DNA of 15,465 nt. It comes from Gammaproteobacteria bacterium. GTDB lineage: Bacteria; Pseudomonadota; Gammaproteobacteria; Steroidobacterales; UBA11654. The position numbers and the translations under genes are program-made. This document shows, piece after piece, positions 7,405-15,404 of this stretch (position 1 is the stretch's first letter; every line of letters starts with the position of its first letter). The stretch lies in contig DTSX01000010.1 of assembly GCA_012965065.1 (NCBI GenBank), positions 1 to 15,465 of the forward strand. The letters are read 5' to 3'. The notes beneath the pieces were generated by a model that saw only the letters and a program-made list of their open reading frames with translations, had not been told where the DNA came from and ran no database searches.

Positions 7405-9177
7405 TTACAGCTCCTCTATAATTTCCACTGGCACATCTATCAGTTTGGCCCGTAAATACTCACCGAGAGATTTTGCTTGCGCATCCATCCGGGTATTGGA
7501 AGAGACGCCGTCTTGCAAGATCCCGTGAATGTAAAAATTTAACGACTTAATATTGGCAAGCTCATACCTATCGATCGGAAAGTTAGCCATGTCAGGGAGA
7601 AGCTGCTTTAATCGGTCAACAGTCAGGAAATGATAAAGAAATGCAAATGCTTTTTCTGTTTTAGCCCAGACACCGAGATTGGCACAGCCTCCCTTATCAC
7701 CAGATCGCGTACCGTAAATTCTTCCAAAATGGATTTGTCTGTAATCCTTGCTCATTAATTGGGGAATCTTTTGTTCTTCTTTCTGGTAGGAACGTGCATC
7801 CAATCCCAGCTGGTTGGTGGGCGTAATTTCCACTGTCTTTTCACCAATATGTAACGTTTCCTTAACATGCTTTGATTGAATCAAGGCAGGCCAATAAAGA
7901 ATGAACGGGGCTCCGGAGCCGGGTACTGATTTGCCAAAAAATCCTGGATAATTAGCAAGCCCCAATTCAACCACTTTCGCTGTGAAAATTCTACCCACTT
8001 TCTTCGGGTCCTTAGATGTAACATTGACCCGCAAGGATGCCATTGCCTCCTCGTTGCTCTGTGGGTTCTCTTTTTCTTGTCTATGCAGTTCGATCGAAAC
8101 ATCATCAAATTGCTCTTTCCCGCCCAATAAATCGAACAGTGCTTGAGTAAAAATCTTTGCTTTTTCTTCAATATCCAATCCCGTTAATATCAACTCCATC
8201 CCATTTCGATAGCCCCCTGCAAGGTTAATACAGACCTTGTGGGTAGATGGTGGGCTACTGCCCCGACAACCTGTAATACGGACTCTATCTTCACTGACTT
8301 GTTGTATTTTTAAGGTATCAAAATGGGCAACTACATCTGGATTCAGGTACTCCGGCGCAGCAATTTCGTAGAGTAATTGTGCTGTTACAGTACCTACGGA
8401 AACAAGCCCACCTGTACCGGGGTGTTTGGTAATGGTAAAAGAACCATCCTCTTCGATTTCGGCAATGGGGTACCCGATATTTTTGAAAGTTGGTACCTCC
8501 TCAAAGAATGAATAATTGCCACCGGTTGTCTGAGCACCGCACTCTATGATGTGGCCGGCAGCCAATGACCCTGCAAGTGCGTTGTAGTTGTCTCTATGCC
8601 AATTAAATTTCCAAGCTGCAGGTCCCATGGTTACTGATGCATCAGTGACTCTGGGGCAAATGACTATATCCGCACCCAAATCCAATGCCTCCTTAATCCC
8701 CCAACTACCGAGGTAGGTATTTGCAGTCAGGATTTTACAGCCAGATTGTGCCAAAGGTATTTTTCGATCAATGTTTTCAAATGTTTCGCCCTGGGTTTGG
8801 AGTTGTTCGAGTTCCTCAATTAAATCATCGCCGTCAATATAGGCAACGGTTGCATCGACATTCAATTCAGCAAGAATGCTTGCAACTTCCTTCGCCATTG
8901 ATTTTGGGTTGAGGCCCCCTGCATTGGAGATAATTTTAATATTCTGGTCTTTGCACGTTTTTGCTATGTCTTTGAGTTGTTTCAAAAACGTCCCCACATA
9001 TCCCTTGTCTTCGCCTCTCTGTAATTTTTGTGAATAGAGAATCGCCATCGTCAGTTCAGCGAGGTAATCTCCAGTTAGTACATCAATCGGACCTCCCTCA
9101 ACCATCTCTTTTGCAGCTGAGAGTTTGTCGCCATAGTATCCGCTGCAGTTAGCAATCCTTATGATTTTCTCAGTCAT
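7405..9177 (-). CDS. atuA: Acyclic terpene utilization protein AtuA (DUF1446 plus C-terminal AtuA-like domain)
   Basis: A 590-residue protein of the AtuA family. The long N-terminal domain (about 1-450) shows GYYGDK (13-18), GGPIDVLTGDYLAELTM (28-44), NAGGLNP (85-91), GADIVICPRVTDASVTMGP (168-186), ECGAQTTGGNYSFF (212-225) and GLVSVGTVTAQLLYEI (257-272). The C-terminal ferredoxin-like AtuA domain (about 480-590) contains YGTRSGDKGGCANLG (488-502). The family is essential in Pseudomonas growth on citronellol or geraniol, but its reaction is not firmly settled; a lyase step on the hydroxy-isohexenylglutaryl-CoA intermediate has been suggested. No HMG-CoA-lyase-type gene is present in this window, so AtuA is the natural candidate for the missing step here (inference). 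A GAGG site overlaps the end of the TetR gene 9 bases upstream. Confidence 0.93.
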   Translation of the reverse strand: MTEKIIRIANCSGYYGDKLSAAKEMVEGGPIDVLTGDYLAELTMAILYSQKLQRGEDKGYVGTFLKQLKDIAKTCKDQNIKIISNAGGLNPKSMAKEVASILAELNVDATVAYIDGDDLIEELEQLQTQGETFENIDRKIPLAQSGCKILTANTYLGSWGIKEALDLGADIVICPRVTDASVTMGPAAWKFNWHRDNYNALAGSLAAGHIIECGAQTTGGNYSFFEEVPTFKNIGYPIAEIEEDGSFTITKHPGTGGLVSVGTVTAQLLYEIAAPEYLNPDVVAHFDTLKIQQVSEDRVRITGCRGSSPPSTHKVCINLAGGYRNGMELILTGLDIEEKAKIFTQALFDLLGGKEQFDDVSIELHRQEKENPQSNEEAMASLRVNVTSKDPKKVGRIFTAKVVELGLANYPGFFGKSVPGSGAPFILYWPALIQSKHVKETLHIGEKTVEITPTNQLGLDARSYQKEEQKIPQLMSKDYRQIHFGRIYGTRSGDKGGCANLGVWAKTEKAFAFLYHFLTVDRLKQLLPDMANFPIDRYELANIKSLNFYIHGILQDGVSSNTRMDAQAKSLGEYLRAKLIDVPVEIIEEL

Positions 9178-9186
9178 GCATATTCC

Positions 9187-9795
9187 TCATTTCCGTGCAA
9201 GACTGTCCAAAATTAGATCGGCTACTAGATGTGCTGAAGCCTCAGGTGTATCTTTTAATATTAATTTTCCCTCGTAATAAGGGTCGGACAATATCCGAGC
9301 AATACCACCCAGAGCGATGGCAACCACACGGGTATCTGTATCCTTTATTTCCTTTTGTTTCACCGCCTCATCGAGTAATTCTTCAATGCGATCAATAAAG
9401 TAATCTCGATGGTAATCAAGCATTTCCACAACACCTCTGACTTTTGAAAGATCCAGGGTAAATTTCTGAATTCTAGGGCCAACTGCTTCATATCCAATGT
9501 CGATGTACATTTTTAATTTTGACAGGGGAGATTGGATTCCTTGGATAGATGCACTAGCCTCTTGGCCTATGTTGGTGAGCATCCGATCCATTGTTGAAGT
9601 AATTAAATGTTCTTTACTCGGTGCTATTTCGTACAACGTCCTCAGTGAAACTTTCAATGTTGCAGCAATATCTGACATTGTTAAACCCGAAATGCCTTGT
9701 TCGAGGAGTTCTTCAAATTCTTCAATGACTTGAATGTGTTTGGCAGTTAACTCTTGTAAGGGTTTTAGTTCTTTTAAATTCACAATTGCCATCAT
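9187..9795 (-). CDS. TetR/AcrR-family transcriptional regulator (AtuR-like position)
   Basis: A 202-residue regulator. The helix-turn-helix is clear at about 38-66: LTMSDIAATLKVSLRTLYEI then APSKEHLI, matching the TetR pattern I-A-x-x-x-x-V-S-x-x-T-L-Y-x-x-x-x-S-K. The rest is an all-helical ligand-binding domain of usual size. The start ATG at 9793-9795 shares one base with the stop codon of the biotin carboxylase gene (TAATG), with GGAGG just upstream; a second ATG follows at once. It lies inside the operon, unlike Pseudomonas atuR, which is divergent from atuA. The inverted repeat at 13379-13408, ahead of the operon, is the likely operator, implying negative autoregulation with an acyl-CoA or terpenoid inducer. 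The ligand is not deducible. Confidence 0.9.
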   Translation of the reverse strand: MMAIVNLKELKPLQELTAKHIQVIEEFEELLEQGISGLTMSDIAATLKVSLRTLYEIAPSKEHLITSTMDRMLTNIGQEASASIQGIQSPLSKLKMYIDIGYEAVGPRIQKFTLDLSKVRGVVEMLDYHRDYFIDRIEELLDEAVKQKEIKDTDTRVVAIALGGIARILSDPYYEGKLILKDTPEASAHLVADLILDSLARK

Positions 9796-11726
9796 TATTC
9801 CTCCGGTTCAATTATCATTAAAACGGCTCCATAGTCCAACTGGTCATTTTCTTGAATAAATAGATCTGCAACCACCCCATCTTCATTGGCTTTCACAATG
9901 TGGTTCATTTTCATCGCCTCGATCATGAGTAAAATGTCGCCAGCTTTGACCCGGTCTCCTTTATTTACCCGAAGTTCAACAACTTTTCCTGGCATTGGTG
10001 AAACAAGTGAGCCCTGCAGTTCCTGTTCATGGGAAGATTTAAATCTAGGCTGAATGGTAAGGAGTTTATTTCCACCTAAACATTGGACAAGCAGTTGGTC
10101 TCCCTCCAAAGTGACCCTTGAAAAAGTTCTGCTACCGTCAATCTCTATATCTACCCCCGACTCACTCCAATGATGCAATGTTGCCTGCTGCTGGTTGTCT
10201 ACGGTAAAAGATCCATCACGGTTACTCTTGTAATGGATTTCAATCAACTTTCCATTCATCTCAAATGCAACTCTTTGGTTGGGAAGCCTAGCGTTGTTCC
10301 ATCCGGAAGGTATGTTTTCGAGAACAACTGCTTGCGACCTGTTCAGCCCTTGGAGCCACAGTGCAGCTGTAATAGCAACAGATCTCTGTTCAGAATCCTC
10401 AAGAGACAGAGACCTTGATGGATTGAACCTGTCAATGAAATCCGTTGTGGTGTTACCCAGGATAAACTCTTTGTGACGAAGTATATTGACCAAGAATTCC
10501 ATATTGGTAACAAATCCACCAAAGTGGGTGCTCTCGAGCTCCGTGGCCAGTTTTCTGGCGGCATCCAATCGGGATGAACCGTGTGCTATAACTTTGGCCA
10601 TCATGGGGTCAAAATCCGTTCCAATCATCATGCCTACCTCCACTCCGGAATCCCATCGGATCCCATCTTTTGGTTCAATGTGATTGGCAATGAGTTTGCC
10701 AGTGGATGGGAGAAAATCATTGTTCGGATCCTCAGCATAGATTCTTGCCTCTATGGCATGTCCATCCCAAGAAACGTCTTGCTGAGAAATACTCAATTCT
10801 TGGTTGCTTGCTATCAGCAATTGCTGTTCAACGAGATCAATGCCGGTCACTTCCTCGGTTACTGGATGTTCAACTTGGAGCCTCGTGTTCATTTCAAGAA
10901 ACCAGAACTTATCAGTTGTATCATCAAATAAAAATTCAACGGTTCCAGCTGAGTGGTAATTGATCTTTTTAGCCAAGGAAACTGCTGCATCGCCGAGTTG
11001 ATTTCTCAAACTTGCATCAATCCTAGGCGATGGGGATTCTTCGATAATTTTCTGGTGGCGCCTCTGGATTGAGCATTCCCGTTCGCCAAGATGGATTGTG
11101 TTTCCATGATTATCGCCCAATATTTGGATTTCGATGTGTCTAGATTGTGCGATGTAACTTTCAAAAAATACCGTATCGTCAGCGAAGGCATTTTGTGCCT
11201 CATTTTGCGCCATTTTGACCAATTCATCCAGTTCATTGGCACTGTTGACAACCCGCATGCCCTTTCCACCACCCCCTGCAGCTGCCTTGATTAATAATGG
11301 AAACCCAATGGCGTCAATGTCTGATTTTTTCAAAGCGATCGGTAATGTTGGTAGTCCTGCACTCTCGGCAATAACTTTGGCTTTCAATTTATCACCCATT
11401 TGGGAAATAACATTTGCCGATGGACCAATCCAGACAAGGCCTGATTGTTCAACAGAACTCGCAAATTTAGCATTTTCCGACAGAAACCCGTAGCCAGGAT
11501 GGATAGCTTCTGAGCCAGTCATTTGTGCGGCATTCAGGATTGCATCGGCATCCAGATAATTGGTCTCTAGTTTTATGCTTTGGTCAGCCTGAGCAAGGTA
11601 CGGAGCATTTTTATCTGCATCAACATACACCGCAACGCATTTAATGCCCATTTTTTGGGCACTTCTTATAATGCGAATGGCAATTTCTCCGCGATTGGCA
11701 ACAAGGATGGTGGAAAATACCGTCAC
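9795..11726 (-). CDS. Acyl-CoA carboxylase alpha subunit: biotin carboxylase plus biotin carrier domain (AtuF/LiuD-like)
   Basis: A 643-residue subunit that carboxylates its own biotin using ATP and bicarbonate. The biotin carboxylase domain occupies about 1-445: ILVANRGEIAIRI (7-19), HPGYGFLSEN (76-85), the glycine-rich ATP loop AAAGGGGKGMRVV (148-160), ERECSIQRRHQKIIEESPSP (215-234) and LEMNTRLQVEHPVTE (277-291). A linker of about 120 residues is followed by the biotinyl domain with IEAMKMNH, biotinylated on Lys606. Domain order matches MCC, GCC and PCC alpha subunits. The start is GTG at 11724-11726, overlapping the TGA of the carboxyltransferase gene by four bases (GTGA), which favours balanced subunit output. 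It must act with the upstream-encoded beta subunit. Whether the substrate is geranyl-CoA, methylcrotonyl-CoA or another acyl-CoA is not decided here. Confidence 0.95.
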   Translation of the reverse strand: MTVFSTILVANRGEIAIRIIRSAQKMGIKCVAVYVDADKNAPYLAQADQSIKLETNYLDADAILNAAQMTGSEAIHPGYGFLSENAKFASSVEQSGLVWIGPSANVISQMGDKLKAKVIAESAGLPTLPIALKKSDIDAIGFPLLIKAAAGGGGKGMRVVNSANELDELVKMAQNEAQNAFADDTVFFESYIAQSRHIEIQILGDNHGNTIHLGERECSIQRRHQKIIEESPSPRIDASLRNQLGDAAVSLAKKINYHSAGTVEFLFDDTTDKFWFLEMNTRLQVEHPVTEEVTGIDLVEQQLLIASNQELSISQQDVSWDGHAIEARIYAEDPNNDFLPSTGKLIANHIEPKDGIRWDSGVEVGMMIGTDFDPMMAKVIAHGSSRLDAARKLATELESTHFGGFVTNMEFLVNILRHKEFILGNTTTDFIDRFNPSRSLSLEDSEQRSVAITAALWLQGLNRSQAVVLENIPSGWNNARLPNQRVAFEMNGKLIEIHYKSNRDGSFTVDNQQQATLHHWSESGVDIEIDGSRTFSRVTLEGDQLLVQCLGGNKLLTIQPRFKSSHEQELQGSLVSPMPGKVVELRVNKGDRVKAGDILLMIEAMKMNHIVKANEDGVVADLFIQENDQLDYGAVLMIIEPEE

Positions 11727-13366
11727 AGTCTGAATACCCCATATGATTTAGCACCCTCAATGGCTTTGTTTCTAACAACCGACAAACAGAAACCGAGGAC
11801 GGTACGTGTATCTCTGGGGTCTATAATCCCATCGTCACTGATCAAACCAGTCGCCGCCAAAGCCAACGATCCTTGTTCCTGAATGTGTTCAACCGCCTTT
11901 ACGATCTTCGCATCTTCTTCTTCATCAAACTTCTCACCTTTTCTAAAAGCCGCTCCCCTTCTAACCAGTGACATAACCCCTGCTATTTGCTTGGGTCCCA
12001 TAACGGCAATTTTTGCTGAAGGCCAGATAAAAGTGAACCGATTGTTATATGCCCGACCTGACATCGCATAGGTCCCAGCTCCATAAGAAGCCCCGGTAAT
12101 AATGGTGATGTGCGGGACAGTGGAATTGGAGACAGCGTTTATCAGTTGCGAACCTTTTTTGATGATACCTCCACTTTCAAAATCTTTGCCCACGAGAAAA
12201 CCGGTTACATTTTGTAAAAAAATAATTGGGGTATCGATTTGATTGCAAAGCTGTATAAAATGAGCAGCTTTTTGAGACGAATCCGGATAAATTGCGCCGT
12301 TGTTTCCCAAAATACCGACTGGGTATCCATGTACCGAAGCCCAGCCACAAACCATGGTTGGACCAAAGAGTGGCTTAAATTCCTCGAAGCACGATCCATC
12401 AACAAACCGAGCAATTACCTCGCGGATATCAAAAGGTGTTTTAAGATCTTCACTGACCAATCCCAACAGTTCTTCGGGATTGTAAATGGGTTCTTCCGGG
12501 ATTTTCGATGGCGGCGGTCCAGGTTTTCTCCTATTGAGATGCGAAACAACTTCGCGACACATCCTTAAGGCATCCATTTCATCCTCAGCAAGGTAATCGG
12601 ACAAGCCTGAAACTTCAGAATGCATTTGTGCACCACCGAGTGTTTCAGAATCCGATTCCTCACCCGTTGCCATTTTGACCAATGGAGGACCTGCTAGGAA
12701 AACCTTGGATTTTTCCTTAATGAAAATATTGTAATCAGACATACCCGGTTGATAAGCGCCGCCTGCGGTGGAGGAACCAAAAACAACACAAACGCTTGGA
12801 ATTCTCATCTTTGACAGCTCAATCGTATCGTAGAAAGGTCTTCCTGATTCCGCAAAATGACCCAATCCGACATTGGGTTCTCTTTCCTTTGTAGGGTCAA
12901 TTCTTAGATCGGCACCGGCTGACTCAACAAAACTAATGTAGGGGATGTTGTTCTCTCTGGCCATCTGTAACGATCTCATCCACTTCTTGCCTGCATAGGG
13001 TGTTAGCGCTCCAGCAAGAACAGACGGATCGTTGCCAAAAATAACGCATTCCACCCCTGCGATAACCCCAATACCAGCTACCGCACCTCCGCCGATGGTG
13101 TAACTGGAGCCGTAGGCTGCCAAAGGACTGATTTCAAGAAAGGGTGAATCGGGATCCAAAACATTGATGATCCTCTCCCTGATGGGCATTTTCCCTTTTT
13201 TTGCCAATCGCTCATGATGTGCTTTCCCACCGCCGGCTTCAGCAAGATCCAACAATTTATCGATCTCACCGAGTTTTGCTTTCATCATCTCAGTGTTCTC
13301 AATATAGTTCTCAGACCTTGTATTCAGCTGAGAAACCAACTGTTGAGCTATGTTTTTTGTTTTCAT
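11723..13366 (-). CDS. Acyl-CoA carboxylase beta subunit, carboxyltransferase (AtuC/LiuB-like)
   Basis: A 547-residue biotin-dependent carboxyltransferase of the MCC-beta/GCC-beta size class, transferring CO2 from carboxybiotin to an acyl-CoA. The first oxyanion-hole region is VFGSSTAGGAYQPGMSDY (195-212) and the second is TGASYGAGTYAMSGRAY (424-440). Other family signatures: LAKKGKMPIRERI (54-66), FVESAGADLRI (146-156) and QNVTGFLVGKDFESGGIIKK (385-404). The tail FIWPSAKIAVMGPKQIAGVM (447-466) is typical of MCC/GCC-type subunits. It is first in the operon, preceded by AAAGGA and the promoter/operator region. Published work on geranyl-CoA carboxylase links specificity to replacement of a bulky MCC phenylalanine by glycine; I cannot place that residue without an alignment. 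AtuA in the same operon tips the balance toward an AtuC-like role over LiuB. Confidence 0.95.
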   Translation of the reverse strand: MKTKNIAQQLVSQLNTRSENYIENTEMMKAKLGEIDKLLDLAEAGGGKAHHERLAKKGKMPIRERIINVLDPDSPFLEISPLAAYGSSYTIGGGAVAGIGVIAGVECVIFGNDPSVLAGALTPYAGKKWMRSLQMARENNIPYISFVESAGADLRIDPTKEREPNVGLGHFAESGRPFYDTIELSKMRIPSVCVVFGSSTAGGAYQPGMSDYNIFIKEKSKVFLAGPPLVKMATGEESDSETLGGAQMHSEVSGLSDYLAEDEMDALRMCREVVSHLNRRKPGPPPSKIPEEPIYNPEELLGLVSEDLKTPFDIREVIARFVDGSCFEEFKPLFGPTMVCGWASVHGYPVGILGNNGAIYPDSSQKAAHFIQLCNQIDTPIIFLQNVTGFLVGKDFESGGIIKKGSQLINAVSNSTVPHITIITGASYGAGTYAMSGRAYNNRFTFIWPSAKIAVMGPKQIAGVMSLVRRGAAFRKGEKFDEEEDAKIVKAVEHIQEQGSLALAATGLISDDGIIDPRDTRTVLGFCLSVVRNKAIEGAKSYGVFRL

Positions 13367-13394
13367 TAACTAGTCCTTTTGGTAATATTATAAT
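13366..13394 (+). promoter_or_regulatory. Predicted promoter for the rightward DinB-like/dehydrogenase unit
   Basis: TTAACT (13366-13371) and a perfect sigma-70 -10 box TATAAT (13389-13394) are separated by 17 bases. Transcription would start near 13401, leaving a leader of about 38 bases before the ATG at 13439. The -10 box overlaps the left arm and spacer of the inverted repeat, so bound regulator would block it. Confidence 0.45.
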
Positions 13395-13408
13395 ATAAAT
13401 ATTACCAA
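13379..13408. promoter_or_regulatory. Perfect 11-bp inverted repeat, candidate TetR operator
   Basis: TTGGTAATATT (13379-13389) and its exact reverse complement AATATTACCAA (13398-13408) flank an 8-base AT spacer. It sits in the 72-base gap between the divergent operons and overlaps the predicted -10 elements of both. The 30-bp length suits TetR-family dimers, possibly a pair of dimers. In Pseudomonas, AtuR binds 13-bp inverted repeats in the atuA-atuR intergenic region, a parallel in logic; sequence identity to those sites is not claimed. The TetR gene at 9187-9795 is the obvious partner. Confidence 0.75.
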
Positions 13409-13424
13409 TAGAATAGGTTTTCAA
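13396..13424 (-). promoter_or_regulatory. Predicted promoter for the leftward carboxylase-AtuA-dehydrogenase operon
   Basis: On the minus strand TTGAAA (13424-13419) is followed after 17 bases by TATTTA (13401-13396), an acceptable sigma-70 pair. Transcription would start near 13389, about 22 bases before the carboxyltransferase ATG. The -10 box lies within the right arm and spacer of the inverted repeat. Confidence 0.45.
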
Positions 13425-13438
13425 AAACTGTCGTTGTA

Positions 13439-14254
13439 ATGGAAAACATAACTAAAGACATCATGGATGCGGTACTTGATCTTAATGAAATCCTAGAATC
13501 ACTTACCGATCAAGAGTGGAGATCACCCACTGCCTTCAAGGAATGGACACCTGAAGAAGTGGTAGCCCATTTGTTTTATTTTGACCGGATGACAGTTTAC
13601 TCGATTAATTCTCCAGAAAAATTTAACGGTGAAGCGAGCTATATGTTCAAAACTTTCACTGCCCTTCCCGTTTCACTGGACAGAGCTGTGGCGGTAAAAG
13701 AAAGATTAGGAGTAAATGATAGTGAAAGCTTGCGGCGTCAATGGTACGATTCTGCCCTGGACATGTGTTCGATTTTTCAAGCCGTTGATCCAACAAGAAG
13801 GTGCACCTGGTTTGGCCCTGACATGGGGGCCAGAATGTTTATGACGGCACGCTTCATGGAAACGTGGTCTCACAGCCAAGCGATCTTTGATTTAATAGGA
13901 AGAGAAAGAATCTACAAGGATAATATAAAAAATATAGCGACCATTGGGGTCAAAACTTTTGGTTGGACCTATTTGAATCGCAAGTTGGATGTTCCCAACC
14001 AAATCCCTTTTGTCTCCCTATCATCCCCTTCCGGCATCCAGTGGGAATGGAATGAACCAAGCACTGAGGAATCCATCAAGGGACTGGCAAGTGATTTTTG
14101 CCATGTGGTGACACAAACAAGAAATATTGACGATACCGATTTACAACTTGCCGGAGAAGTCGCCAGACATTGGATGAGTATAGCGCAATGTTTCGCAGGA
14201 GATCCTGAGGATCCACCTGCCAAGGGTTTAAGAAAAAAACAAAATAGAGGTTAA
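13439..14254 (+). CDS. DinB / mycothiol-dependent maleylpyruvate isomerase-like metal-binding protein (TIGR03084-like)
   Basis: A 271-residue protein with an N-terminal DinB-like four-helix domain. His44 in WTPEEVVAHLFYFDR and Glu141/His145 in FMETWSHSQAIFD reproduce the His...Glu-x3-His metal triad of mycothiol-dependent maleylpyruvate isomerase (His52, Glu144, His148), so it should bind zinc or a similar divalent metal. The C-terminal 90 residues (LDVPNQIPFVSLSSPSG onward) form a second domain, as in the TIGR03084 family. No function is established for that family; isomerase or thiol-transfer chemistry is only a possibility. It lies four bases upstream of an acyl-CoA dehydrogenase gene in one unit and diverges from the carboxylase operon across the shared operator, suggesting a part in the same pathway. 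No clear Shine-Dalgarno precedes the ATG at 13439, so the start is less certain. Confidence 0.8.
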   Translation: MENITKDIMDAVLDLNEILESLTDQEWRSPTAFKEWTPEEVVAHLFYFDRMTVYSINSPEKFNGEASYMFKTFTALPVSLDRAVAVKERLGVNDSESLRRQWYDSALDMCSIFQAVDPTRRCTWFGPDMGARMFMTARFMETWSHSQAIFDLIGRERIYKDNIKNIATIGVKTFGWTYLNRKLDVPNQIPFVSLSSPSGIQWEWNEPSTEESIKGLASDFCHVVTQTRNIDDTDLQLAGEVARHWMSIAQCFAGDPEDPPAKGLRKKQNRG

Positions 14255-14258
14255 GAAA

Positions 14259-15404
14259 ATGCAATGGACAGAAGAACATGAAAGCATTCGGGAAACGGTT
14301 GCTAAATTTATTGATAATGAAATAAATCCCTATGTTGATCAATGGGAAGAAGACGGAATATTCCCTGCAAAAGAGGTCTTTAAAAAACTGGGCGACCTGG
14401 GCATGTTGGGGATAACCAAACCTATTGAATTTGGCGGCCTGGGACTGGATTATTCCTACGGCATTGTTTTTGCCGAAGAGATGGGTCGCATTCATTGCGG
14501 AGGTGTCTCAACCGGCATCGGTGTACAAACCGATATGGCAACACCAGCTTTGGCAAAGTTTGGCAGTGACGAATTGCGTAATGAGTTTTTGGTGCCAGCT
14601 ATCACGGGAGATGCTGTTTTCTCAATCGCAGTCAGTGAACCGCAAGCTGGTTCAGATGTTGCTGGTATCCAAACAAATGCGGTCAAAGACGGGGATGATT
14701 ACATCATCAACGGCAGCAAAATGTGGATTACAAATTCAACGCAAGCTGATTTCTTTTGTACTTTGGTCAATACCAGTGAGGGTCAACGGCATAAAAATAA
14801 ATCCCTGGTTATCATTCCCTCAGCAACACCCGGTGTTTCCGTTGATAAACCCTTAAAAAAACTTGGTTTGCACTCTTCAGACACGGCTCAGATATTCTTT
14901 GACAATGTACGGGTACCGCAGCGCAATCGAATTGGTGAAGAAGGTATGGGTTTTATCTATCAAATGATGCAATTTCAAGAAGAACGCCTTTTTGCCGCTG
15001 CAGCTTCTCTCAAGGGCATGGAGAATAGCATTCAGACCACCATTGAGTACACAAGAGAACGGGAAACATTCGGCAAACCCATCTTAAAAAACCAAGTGGT
15101 GCAGTTTCGCTTGGCGGAGTTACAAACTGAGATTGAAGCCCTGCGAGCACTGGTCTACGATGCGGTCGAAGGATATATTCACGGTAAAGATGTTTTAACC
15201 AAAGCTTCGATGGCAAAATTAAAGTCTGGTCGGCTTGTTCGTGAAGTAAGTGATTCTTGCTTGCAGTACTGGGGAGGCATGGGTTTCATGTGGGAGAGCG
15301 GAATAACGCGTGCCTACCGTGACTCAAGATTGGGTTCAATTGGAGGTGGAAGTGATGAAGTGATGCTTGGAATTATTTCTAAGCAAATGGGTATGTTGGA
15401 TTAA
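14259..15404 (+). CDS. Acyl-CoA dehydrogenase, isovaleryl/citronellyl-CoA type (AtuD-like)
   Basis: A 381-residue, complete FAD-dependent acyl-CoA dehydrogenase introducing an alpha-beta double bond. Middle-domain motifs: AVSEPQAGSDVAG (124-136) and GSKMWITNSTQADFF (152-166). The helix-G glutamate Glu242 in FQEERLFAAA matches the catalytic E254 of isovaleryl-CoA dehydrogenase, while the C-terminal site reads RLGSIGGGSDEVM (357-369), as in branched-chain-type enzymes lacking the medium-chain glutamate. RERETFGKPI (266-275) and QYWGGMGFM (336-344) supply the usual FAD contacts, so it should be an ordinary homotetramer, unlike the split pair at 4261-6584. GAGG lies 8 bases before the ATG. By analogy with the atu pathway it may oxidise citronellyl-CoA or a similar branched acyl-CoA. 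The substrate is inferred from the neighbourhood only. Confidence 0.93.
   Translation: MQWTEEHESIRETVAKFIDNEINPYVDQWEEDGIFPAKEVFKKLGDLGMLGITKPIEFGGLGLDYSYGIVFAEEMGRIHCGGVSTGIGVQTDMATPALAKFGSDELRNEFLVPAITGDAVFSIAVSEPQAGSDVAGIQTNAVKDGDDYIINGSKMWITNSTQADFFCTLVNTSEGQRHKNKSLVIIPSATPGVSVDKPLKKLGLHSSDTAQIFFDNVRVPQRNRIGEEGMGFIYQMMQFQEERLFAAAASLKGMENSIQTTIEYTRERETFGKPILKNQVVQFRLAELQTEIEALRALVYDAVEGYIHGKDVLTKASMAKLKSGRLVREVSDSCLQYWGGMGFMWESGITRAYRDSRLGSIGGGSDEVMLGIISKQMGMLD

Noticed and set aside
10170..11294. Several plus-strand frames of 65-116 codons across the carboxylase gene
   Set aside because: They are antisense shadows of a strongly conserved biotin carboxylase and show no domain or ribosome binding site.
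9795..13366. Reading the carboxylase genes as the leucine-pathway liuB/liuD
   Set aside because: The operon contains AtuA and no liuE-type lyase, so an Atu-like assignment is favoured, though methylcrotonyl-CoA activity cannot be excluded from sequence alone.
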